Of a stretch of DNA of 64,000 nt, positions 1 through 9,716 are shown one piece after another. The notes under the pieces are model-generated. The model was given only the letters and a program-made list of their open reading frames with translations, had not been told where the DNA came from and ran no database searches. Numbering within the stretch: position 1 is the first letter of the stretch; each line of letters begins with the position of its first letter. The position numbers and the translations under genes were made by a program. Source of the DNA: Lotus japonicus (taxonomy: Eukaryota > Streptophyta > Magnoliopsida > Fabales > Fabaceae); contig NC_080043.1 in assembly GCF_012489685.1 (NCBI RefSeq), forward strand, positions 37,897,127 through 37,961,126, given 5' to 3'.

Positions 1-1348
1 AACAGTTTTACAAAAACCTCAAAATTTTGTACTCAGAAAGACATAGGAGAAGTCGACAGAAAGGACGATCAGAAGAGAGAAATAGTTTACCTACCTCAAG
101 GTCTTCGATTAGCAACGATCGGTGAAGCAAACGGGCAAGAATTCGCGAATATCAACTTCCTCCTCTTCTCCTCTCTTGGCCGCGGTTTTGGGGAAAGAAA
201 TGGGTGAGTTTTGCAAAATTTTCATTTTCTAGCTTATAACCTATATATAGTGAAGGAAATGGAGATATTTTGCAAAGTTTGGATAAGGATGCATTGGTGG
301 ATGGATAAGGATGGATAGATATTTTTGAGAAGATATTTTGGTAAAGATATTTTGTAAAGATATTTTGTAGAGATTAGATAAGGATGAGTAGATATTTATC
401 AAGGATCGGATAAGGTTGAATAGATATTTATCAGAAATTGGATAAGAACGAATAGATATTTATCAAAGATTGGATAAGAACGAATAGATATTTATCAAAG
501 ATTGGATAAGAACGAATAGATATTTATCAAAGATTGGATAAGAACGAATAGATATTTATCAAAGATTGGATAAGAATGAATAGATATTTATCAAAGACTG
601 GATAAGAACGAATAGATATTTTAGGGAGATATTTTGAGAAGATATTTTGTAAACCGGTACAGATTAGTTTAGATACCGGAGGATTTAACTCATAGAGTTA
701 AAATAAAAATATAAGAATGATTCCTATTTTTCCGGCTTCATTCTCCGTGAGTTCTAAGATAGGTTTTGGCGACAGAATTCCAAAACTCAACAGAGGTTTC
801 CTTGTATTTTAGGTGACTAACGCAAAGTCGGTGTAAAACTATTTTACCCGATAAGTTACTTTTTGCAGTGGATTTCGGATGAGAAAACTTCCTTCTGAAG
901 AAAGATTAGAAATAACGAGAGAAATAGGCGAGCGCGGGTGGAATCTTCATTTGAAGCTCCGAATAGAAAAAGTCTTCATCGTCCGTCGATCTTAGGTTTC
1001 TCGAACTATCAGGGATTCCGTTTCGGCAAACTTCCGAGAATTGGAATTTGACGTTCGTACGTTCCAGGGTTTCGCGTCGAAATACTTGTTTATAGACGAA
1101 TAAGAGAAATTATAATATTTCTCTGAGGTTTTTTTGGAATTAGTTTCCATCGTGTCCTAAAGTATAAATTAACTATTCACTAGGGTCTTCGACCTAAGAT
1201 TAGGCGAACGTTAGTCGTGCTATAACTTTTATCGGTTTTGATATAATCCTTGGACTTTTCCTGAACCTTCTCTTTCATAAATTTATTTCATCCAATAAAC
1301 TCTTGTATTTTATTCCCTTATCCAAAACTTAAAAACTTGGGTCTTACA
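1..1348 (-). mobile_element. LTR of a retrotransposon, left edge outside window
   Basis: On the minus strand the sequence starts TGTAAGACCC at 1348, a typical plant LTR 5' terminus, exactly where the LINE reading frame on the other side stops making sense. The stretch has no coding capacity, several AT-rich blocks, and an internal 32-bp tandem repeat. No matching second LTR or internal domain lies in the window, so it could be a solo LTR or one LTR of an element that continues to the left. Family unassigned; a Gypsy-type LTR is my guess from the terminal bases only. Confidence 0.5.
378..625. repeat. 32-bp tandem repeat, about 7 copies
   Basis: A unit reading GATAAGAACGAATAGATATT plus about 12 more bases recurs with a 32-bp period from about 378 to 625. 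Central copies are near identical and outer copies diverged. It lies within the LTR described for 1-1348. There are no spacers, so it is a minisatellite. Confidence 0.85.
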
Positions 1349-2368
1349 ATCCTCATCATTAGGCGGTTTTCCCATAATAATGGAATGATTAGCCAACAAA
1401 TCCCCAGGAATATTCTCCTGAGAATCTGTTCTCATGATTTTGGCCATAACTGATTCTCTCTTCTGGTTTAGGGTTGCAGATTCTCTCTCCTGAGTATGAG
1501 GTCCAGCCGCCGGCGTGATAGGGTTTGTTGCTGTAGCACTAGGAGTTCCCACCATCGTCTGATCCGTCACCACTTCCACCACCTCTGAGACACAATCTCT
1601 CCCTCTATGGCCATAGCAGCCACATTTGGTGCAAATAATGTGTAAGCCTTCGTACACAACCTTATGCCAGAAGACCTCAATACAAACTTTTCCAATCACA
1701 GGTTTGGTCAGGTTTGACTAAACGCAGATGCGTGCAAATTTTCCTCGTTCTGCTCGCAAGGTGTTCCCATCAACTCGAATAGGTTTCCCCATTGCAGAGG
1801 CCACCCCCATCAAAAAGCTCTCATCATAGAACACCACATTTAGCTCTGGAATACGAATCCATGCAAGGGTCTTTGATACCTTCGCAAGTGAGGACAAGAA
1901 CTCCTTGCTCCATGTAGCAACAGTCAAGTAATGATCAAAGATCATCCATGGCCCGCCCTCCATGACTTTCGATCGATCAGCCGCTATGTCAAACTTCACT
2001 AGGTAGAAGCCATTGTCAATATCCAAGAGATCAAAATCCCCTGTGAGCCTCCATACCGCCGACAACCGCGACTTCATGGTTCTATATCCCAGTCTCTTCC
2101 CCAACAAAGAAACTACTAGAGCCTCCTGCCACGGATAACACAACTCTTGAATAACATCGGCATCAGTAACTACTTGTGGCAACATAGGATTGCCATTGAA
2201 AGGAACGATATTCATCTTTCCTTGTTCCACCAGGCTCACAACCTTCTTGGCCAGAGGAACCACTTTCCCTCCCAGTAGTTTGTCACGAAATGAGGTCTTA
2301 GCCCAGCCACCGGCCGCGGGAGGAGGCAGAGGCCGTTGATGCGTTTCACCTTCAGAGGACTCTTCCAT
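1349..2368 (-). pseudogene. LINE ORF1 (DUF4283 plus CCHC zinc knuckle), interrupted
   Basis: The minus-strand frame starts at an ATG at 2368 and runs in one frame to 1349. The first 216 codons carry a DUF4283-type domain, typical of plant L1-like ORF1 proteins, with the segment GGPWMIFDHYLTVATW and the following conserved strand-helix region. A single in-frame TAG lies at 1715-1717. Past it, in the same frame, comes a CX2CX4HX4C zinc knuckle (CTKCGCYGHRGRDC). The coding sequence ends abruptly at the LTR junction at 1348, so the endonuclease/RT ORF2 is missing or lies beyond the window. ORF1 proteins bind LINE RNA; this copy is dead through both the nonsense codon and the insertion. Confidence 0.8.
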
Positions 2369-2415
2369 TTGAAAATAAGAACTATTTTTATAATATAGTA
2401 TGAAAAATAAATTTT

Positions 2416-2796
2416 AGATTAAATATGTTTCTAATCCCTAACTTTTACACCATAATCCAAAAAGATTCTTATAAAAAAATTAGTTTTTAGTCATTAAAAA
2501 ATAAATTTGAAGGACTAAATTTGATAAAAAAGAATTTTGAAAGTACTAAATTTGATAAAAGAAAATTTTGACAAACTAAAACTGATGTAAAAATTACACG
2601 TGGAAACCTATGTGACTAGAATTGCCCATGGGCTGGTGACCGGGTAAAGAAGATTTGAAAAATGTTTTATGACGTCATAAGGACTATTTTTAATCAAACA
2701 AAATTTTTCAAGCACTAAAAATTATAACATTTTTTTATAGAAACTATTTTAGATTATGATGTCTAAGTCAGGGACAAAAAACATATTTAACCCATA
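2416..2796. mobile_element. Inverted-repeat element (MITE-like)
   Basis: About 75 bp at 2416-2490 (starting GATTAAATATG, containing TAATCCCTAACTTTTACACC) matches, inverted, the segment ending CATATTTAACCC near 2796. The interior of about 230 bp is non-coding and rich in the phrase 'actaaatttgataaaa'. The flanks are both AAATTTTA-like but I could not fix an exact target duplication. It sits 27 bp left of the Mutator-like element at 2824. Confidence 0.5.
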
Positions 2797-2823
2797 AAAT
2801 TTTATCTTTTCAATTTTTTAAAT

Positions 2824-4414
2824 GGCTTAATCCTCAAATTAGTCACTGTCTTTGTGTCGCCGTCTGAGGTAGGTCCCTGACCGGAAAAATTTGTGGAAAA
2901 GATCATCCTCATGAATGGAAAACGTATGGAGCAAGTCCTCGCCAGAGCCCGGAACTCCGGCGAGTGATGAAATGGCATGATGACTGGACAAATGATGATG
3001 ACGTGGCTTTAAAAAATAAAAAAAATTAATTTTTTTTAACATTTAATTAATATAAATTAAGTTGTTAATTGTTATAATCCTAACCCTAACTTAATTCACT
3101 TAAACATATTTCCCCCCAATCTTTTCCTAATTTCCCACAAATTACCCCAATTCGCAATCCCAATTCGTTCCTCTTCTCTGCTAAAATATCAACAAAAAAA
3201 AAAAGACCTTGATCCTATTTTTTAACCCTAATCTTCCAACTTGATCTGTATCTCCATCTTCATCAAAATTCCATTCCACCAGCTCTCTACAATCAAATCA
3301 TCTCCATCTCCGTTTAATTCCCTTCCTCACGTGCAATTCCCCCTTCTCTCACTCCCTTAAATCCAGTCCTGGTTCCCTAAAACACCCTCAAGCTCCAAAA
3401 CCTGAAACCACACAGTGGAGGGGAGAAAAACATGAAGCTATTACTAGACTTTCAAAAACCTCATCAAGCTTGAACCTTCCAAGTCCTTCCCCGCCCACTC
3501 CTTCACTTCCTCGTAGATCGTCGTGGAGGCCATGTCCTCGAACCACCCAAACTCGAAGCAGCGGTGGTTAATCATTTGGTCTCGATCTGGGTCAATCTGG
3601 GTTCGTCAGTGGTGGGGATGGCTTGATCTAGGTTTGTTTGGTCTCGGTCTAACTTGATCTGATCTCGATCTGGCTCGTCTTGGTTTGTCAGTAGTGGTGG
3701 GGATGGCTCGATCAAGCTACTCGATGTTGATGAGCGTTCTTGACAGTGTTTTTTGGCTGCTTTATGTTTGCTTGATTCAAAATAGATGAGAAGGGATTTA
3801 TTTGGGTATCGAGAAATTGAGTTTCTCATTTGTGTGTGTCTAATGATGCTATATCATGTTGATTGTTGGCTATTTGGAACCATTCAATAGAAAAGTGGAT
3901 CTCTTGAAGGTCGTGGAGCATCTGTTGATATTCTCATTTGTATGTGTCTGGGTTCGGTTGTTTTGATGGTGGATGATGATGATGAAGAGAATAACAGTGG
4001 AAGATGAAGGTGTTGATTTTTTTTATATAAGCAGATGAAGATGTTGATGATTAAGGAATAAATTTAAGTGTTTAAGTGAATTAGGAAAAGAGGAACGAAT
4101 TGGGATTGGGACTTGGGGCAATTTGTGGGGAATTAGGAAAAGATTGGGGGAAATATGTTTAAGTGAATTAAGTTAAGGTTAGGATTATAACAAATTAATT
4201 TATACTGTATTAATTAAATGTTAAAAAAATTAATTTTTTAGAGTCACGTCATCATCATTTGTCCAGTCATTATGCTATTTCTTCACTCGCGAGCTCCGGC
4301 GAGGACTTGCTCCACACGTTTTCCATTCATGAGAACCTTTTCCACAAATTTTTCTGGTCAGGGACCTACCTCAGACGGCGACACAAACACAAGGACTAAT
4401 TTGAGGATTAAGCC
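2824..4414. mobile_element. Non-autonomous Mutator-like element with long TIRs
   Basis: The left arm (about 2824-3190) and right arm (about 4080-4414) are inverted copies. Both outer ends begin GGCTTAATCCTCAAATTAGT when read inward. The element is flanked by an exact 9-bp direct repeat, TTTTTAAAT, at 2815-2823 and 4415-4423. Nine-base target duplications and TIRs of several hundred bases are typical of Mutator-like elements. The 0.9 kb interior has pyrimidine-rich, gene-like leader sequence (3200-3560) but no convincing protein, and no transposase is present. Confidence 0.85.
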
Positions 4415-4423
4415 TTTTTAAAT

Positions 4424-5721
4424 TTAAAAACATTCTAAAAATGCAAGATAAAAAAATTAATTTCTTAATTTGTCGTACTTTAATATGTGTGGATAACGCC
4501 GGTGCTGATACAAAGACGTTTTTAGTTGGCTGGTATGACCAATGTTTGAAATAACTTTGCGTTTTCCATATATGGGCCTCAAGTTCTTGGAAATCTGATC
4601 CAGTGGATGTCGGCAACAGAAAACAGAAAATGTTTAACGTAACAGTGCTTCCTAATAATTAACAATGATTCATCAGATTCAATGTCAGCTTGTATCATTG
4701 TATGGTTCATGACATAACACTTAAAATGCTCTTTATTATTTTCAAATTATTTATTTGGCCTCTTTCTATAAAGCTATGACTATGATGATAACTCGTCGCT
4801 TGCAAAGACATTTTATACAATACAATCTAAATAAACAGTAAGAATCATTTATATTTTCAATAAAAAAAGAATCATTTATATTTAAATATTTTAATTGAAT
4901 TCATATATCAATCCGCTTTCAAGGGGTAAGACCGTAAGAAACATATGAGTTGGGTAGGGAAGGTTCAGGGTCCAATCTCTGGCGGGTGCAATTTAAATTC
5001 TGATGTACCAATAAACAAATTCATATATCAATCCATATTAAATCTTTCTATAAAGCTATGATGATAACTCCTCCCTTTCTATAAATGTAATTGGGTTTAA
5101 TACTTAAAAATTTGTTATCAACAGAAATCGTACTCGAGTTAAATAAGATTGTCTCAGTTTAGGGCGGGAATATGTCAAGCCAAGGGCGGCCTAAATTTGG
5201 CCTTCACTCTAATTTTGCAGCCGAAACTTGACCTGTTAGAGACGGTATGACCTGACCTACTAGTATGTTTAAAAGACTATTTAATAGAAAATGCTCTATT
5301 AAAAAGCCAATAGGCCAACAAACTAATATTGCAGGCTATAGGCCAACGGGCTAGTAAGACTTTCACTGTTATGCTTCTTTTTATAAGAACCAAATGAGAG
5401 GTGCATCCTTTTTATCTTTCTATAAGAACCAACTTGGATTTTGTAATAGGCGACGCACGGGGATATTCTTTTTTGTTTATTGCGTAAAATTTTAAAATAT
5501 GTGTCATTGTTGTTATATGGATTAAAAGATAATGAGCATTCATATTAATATTACCCACACCTATCATTATCATCCCTCAATGTGTACCACACTTTAAAGT
5601 GTGTTACATTTTCACTACCGCTACACATTAGGTTGGTTGGTATTAATAAGGGTATGTGTGGTATTTTTAACAATGGCCAAACATAATTGACGAATTAATA
5701 AAGGATAAATTTAATTTTAGA
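4424..5721. other. AT-rich spacer, nothing recognised
   Basis: About 1.3 kb with only short chance frames, no conserved domain, no inverted-repeat termini that I could pair, and no RNA gene. Confidence 0.6.
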
Positions 5722-5730
5722 TATAAGAAA

Positions 5731-6259
5731 GGCTAAAAAGCATTTTTGGCCCCTGATGTTTCAAGTTTGTGCAAATTCTGCCCCTACTTTATTTTTGTCG
5801 ACGTTTCTACCCCTCATGTTTTCAAACAGTGCACCGTCTACCCCTCCGTCAGTCGAGCTTTCTCATGAGAGGTTCCTGAGTGGATTAGAGAGATGAAGAA
5901 GAGCATATGAAGTTGATGATGATCAAGGAAATGATATAAATTAAATTTGCTTGATGTATATATCAATTATGTATGTAACTGAACTGGTTAAATGCATGTT
6001 TTGCTACTTACAGGTCTTGAGTTTGAATCTCCCATGCCTCTTTTTTCCAATTTCACTTGTAATTTCCAAGTGGCAGGTCCAAAAAATATTTAAAAAAAAG
6101 CCAAATCAGCTCATTCCGTTAGTTTTTTAACGTTTGACTGACGGAGGGGTAGACGGTGCACTGTTTGAAAACATGAGGGGTAGAAACATCGACAAAAATA
6201 GAGTAGGGGCAGAATTTGCACAAACTTGAAACATCAGGGGCCAAAAGTGCTTTTTAGCC
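5731..6259. mobile_element. 529-bp MITE of Mutator type, 9-bp TSD
   Basis: Terminal inverted repeats of about 118 bp begin GGCTAAAAAGCATTTTTGGC on the left and the corresponding complement ends at 6259. The direct repeats TATAAGAAA at 5722-5730 and 6260-6268 are an exact 9-bp target duplication. The interior of about 290 bp is non-coding. Structure and TSD length fit a non-autonomous Mutator-like MITE; the terminus differs from that of the element at 2824. Confidence 0.85.
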
Positions 6260-6331
6260 TATAAGAAAATATTAGTTTGTAAGTATTTTTTCTTGATAAA
6301 TATTTTTGTTTTTGTTTTGCAGAAAGGAAAC

Positions 6332-6336
<5 letters not shown>

Positions 6337-6363
<27 letters not shown>
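6337..6363. repeat. (TA)n microsatellite
   Basis: About 13 uninterrupted TA dinucleotides immediately to the right of the 5731-6259 element. Confidence 0.95.
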
Positions 6364-6746
6364 TCATACTTATTTATGTTAATCAATAGACATATAAAAA
6401 GAAATCCAACAAATAAAAATGAGTATAAGCGGAGAAAGAAAAAATGAAAATACATGAGAGTTTTAAACTGGGCAAATTATGTGAGGTAAATTTGATGTGC
6501 ATTTAGGTAATTTTCATATAGATTTTTATTTTTTGTTTCATGTGCAATGAAAGTAACTTCCCCCCTAGGAGAGATAACCTCGCAATGATATGGATGTTCT
6601 CGACTTGAACATGATTTCCTTCAAAGAAAGACGTCTTACCCAAAAATAAAGTAATTTTCATTTTTTGAGCTAATTATAGAATAATTGTTGATTGAGCACA
6701 AAAACATAAAAAAATGGAAAATATAAACAGATTTTGACTCGAGAAG

Positions 6747-7000
6747 TTTTTTTTTGTTACAATGAGGGGAAAACAGAGCCTCGAAAAGTCGAAAACAAAC
6801 GAAATTAGCTAAGGCCTACAAGGTGGCAGGTACCCGGGGAGATATCCCTCTGCAAAATAGAATGACACTCTCCAAAAGGGGAGTCAAAGTAGTGGATGCC
6901 ATGTTGGAGAACAAGACCCACTTTGGCCAAGTAATCCGCGAGAGAATTAGAAGCTCTCGACGTGTGCTAGAGGAGGAGCGTTCCATGGGCATGCTAGTAT
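6747..7000 (-). mobile_element. 5'-truncated LINE tail: RNase H end, 3' UTR, poly(A)
   Basis: On the minus strand, about 6990-6810 encodes ASNSLADYLAKVGL followed by about 35 residues to a stop. This resembles the C-terminus of the RNase H-like domain that closes plant LINE ORF2. About 50 bp of 3' UTR follow, then a run of nine A (T run at 6747-6755 on the plus strand). Severe 5' truncation with a poly(A) tail is the usual outcome of LINE target-primed insertion. I could not establish the target duplication. Confidence 0.6.
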
Positions 7001-7009
7001 TGTAACCCG

Positions 7010-7736
7010 TGAAATACACAGAGATATTCATTTTTGTTCATAATATGTATTTTTTCATATTCTTAGTTTTTTTTTCAATAGATTTATTAAAAGAAGAATC
7101 ATGAATTAAAAGAATAAAATTCATTTTAAATATAAAAATTGTTGAATCTGCTTCACACCGGTGCTATCATACCTGAAGCCGATGCGTTTAGTGGAGGTTC
7201 TAGGGACTTTATGCTTCTTGGTGCTTTTGTTTTGCGTTTTTTTTCCAAGAAAAAGTTTTTACTTAGATATCCAGATAACTTTACTATGTAATATGTATTT
7301 GAATTTCATATAGAAAAGACGAGCTTACCTAGAACAAATTGGCGCCCTTGACTCACTGAATCCCAAAATAATTTGTACACTTGATATATCCATCGTTGCA
7401 CCTTGAATTGCTCTCAGTTGCAAGGTCTTCACAACTTACACGTAAGTTACTTAACGCTCAATTCCTTGTATGCTTCCATTAAACATGGTTCATTTAATTA
7501 CAATAGTGCTCCAATCTCGAACTTCATCATCAGCATCCTAAGTTTTTGGTTTTACATAATGAACTATCACAACTAAAATTTCTTCGTTATTTTCCTAGTT
7601 TAAGTACGCCACCATTTGGTATGTGTACAAGCCTCAAAGTATACACACGTACAGTTGATTGCCTCTGCAATTTCCCTTTTAATTTTAATAAACTAAACCT
7701 AATGATTTAGGAAAGCCTTAAATATTAAATATAATC
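7010..7736. other. Spacer left of the nested cluster, nothing recognised
   Basis: About 0.7 kb of AT-rich sequence with no persuasive coding frame, ending at the AATCA target duplication (7737-7741) of the outer solo LTR. Confidence 0.6.
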
Positions 7737-7741
7737 AATCA

Positions 7742-8449
7742 TGAAATTCTGGCGCACACGGATAGATGTTCTACCAGATGTCTAAGACATCTTATACAAC
7801 ATGATACAAAACAGTTAATTGAATGTGCAATATAAAGAACATAAACAGAGACAAGACACACGAGATTGTTAACCCAGTTCGGTGTAAAATCACCTACGTC
7901 TGGAGGGTTTTCACCCAAGAGAAAGATAATCCACTATTCAGAGAAATTGTACACAAAATGTCTTAACTGAACTGCCCCAGTTCACAGCCTTTTCTACCTA
8001 TCTCTACAAGTGTTTATTACTTAGTCTTCCCCCTAAGTATGAGAGCCCCTCTCACTTTCTCTCAATCACTGCCACAGTGATTCAATAGCTCACAACAAGA
8101 GCAAAGACAGATCTCATGATCAAACAACAAAAACTCAACTCTCAGCAAAACAATCAATACATGAATAAGCTGAGAGAACAACAAGTGTGAACACACAGAC
8201 AAGAGTAAACCCTAGTTTTACTCAACAGAATCTCTCTACCTAAACACTAGGTTTCGGTCTTCATATATAGCAGTCATCCAGGCCTTGTCTTCGATGGGCT
8301 TGGACGAGCAAAGGTCCACACAAAACTCAGGGAGTTACTAGGAAACAAATCTGTAGAAAAGTCTTCAATAATAAGTTTCCTATTTCAGAAATAAAGCTCC
8401 CACACAATCTCAGATCAAATCATTGAAATCGATTTGATCACATAGAATA
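7742..8449 (-). mobile_element. Outer solo Copia LTR, left part
   Basis: Starts TGAAATTCTGG at 7742 after the target duplication AATCA (7737-7741). It carries the block 'ttgttaacccagttcggtg' shared with the inner Copia LTRs. At 8449 it is interrupted, with duplication of GAATA, by the inner Copia element. It resumes at 33240. The joined LTR is 916 bp, close to the 906 and 907 bp of the inner copies. With no internal region between its halves other than the inserted element, it is a solo LTR. Confidence 0.9.
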
Positions 8450-9355
8450 TGAAATTCTGGAAAGTGTAACTGGAATGTTCTACCAGATGTCTAAGACATC
8501 TTGTACAACACTAAGAACAACACAACAAATACTACAGCAAAATAACAACTGAAACACAATAAAGAACACAGGAAGTTGTTAACCCAGTTCGGTGCAAAAT
8601 CACCTACGTCTGGAGGGTTTTCACCCAAGAGAGATAATCCACTATTATAGAGAAATTGTACAAAAAGGTCTCACACAAACTGCCCCAGTTCAACTACCTT
8701 TTCTTACCTATCTCTACCCATGGACTATTACGTAGGTCTCCCCCTAAGTATGAGCTCTCCCACTCACTCTTTTGCAATCACTGCCTCAGTGATTGAACTC
8801 AAGTATGAGTTACAAAGACAGATCTCAAGATCACACACTGAACACTCACTCTTAGCTTATACCAATGACATAAAGCTGCTAAGATTACAAAACAGTATGA
8901 ACTCGATGAAAACCCTAATACAATCAAATGTTCCGCAGTAAAGTCTAAGTCTTGAGTCTTCATATATAGTCTTCCATGCCTTGTCTTCATTGGGCTTGAA
9001 AGATCACACGGTCCATACACAAATCAGGAAGTTGTTAAATGAAACCCAATCAAGTAGCAAATCTGCAGAGGATCCTCGGTCAATTAACATTAAAGCAGAT
9101 TCCAACTTCCATATTTATCTTCAATTTAAACTCCTTTGAACTGGGTTTAAACACACCACAGAATATTCCTTGACGGCGCACAAAAGCTTTCAGCAAAACC
9201 TAACTTGAGAGCGAAGCTTTACAGAATACCAAATAACCAACTAACAGCAGACACTCCGGGACAGATGTCACATGCAAGATGTTACAACATCGGGTCTGAC
9301 AAGTTAGCACACACATACTTAGCTAAAATGCAGACAACCACAAAAAGGAACAACA
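8450..9355 (-). repeat. 3' LTR of the SIRE-like Copia element
   Basis: Begins TGAAATTCTGG and ends AACAACA in plus orientation. It is paired with 16768-17065 + 32626-33234. The small plus-strand frame at 8720-8941 is non-coding LTR sequence that also occurs in the partner LTR. Confidence 0.9.
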
Positions 9356-9370
9356 ATCTCCCCCTTTGAC
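9356..9370 (-). other. Polypurine tract of the Copia element
   Basis: Minus strand reads GTCAAAGGGGGAGAT, immediately 5' of the 3' LTR. This is the expected plus-strand primer site for reverse transcription. Confidence 0.8.
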
Positions 9371-9716
9371 AAATTTTAGCTAATACACTATACTACCGTA
9401 AAACCTCTTCAGAGCCCAACTATCAGCAACATAGCTATCATCATCAACTATGAACATCCAAATGCAGTAACACAGACTAAGAACACGGACTATCAGATTT
9501 CAGCATAGCATAGCAGAAGCACAATCATCACAATCAAACCATTTCTCCCCCTTATTAGCATAATTTGGCAAAGACTCATGAAGAGAAGCATTCTATCATA
9601 GACCATCCAGTAGAGAATCTAGGAGGACAAATCCACAATTAGACTTATTACAGACCAAGAGCAAATGTAGAAGATAAAGAGCCACACAGGGCTGTAGCAA
9701 ATACATCCAAAAAAAA
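9371..9716. other. Copia 3' untranslated spacer
   Basis: About 345 bp between the post-pol ORF stop and the polypurine tract. No coding frame or repeat recognised. Confidence 0.6.

Noticed and set aside
378..625. CRISPR-like regular repeats
   Set aside because: The 32-bp units are head-to-tail without spacers, inside an LTR of a plant genome; this is a minisatellite.
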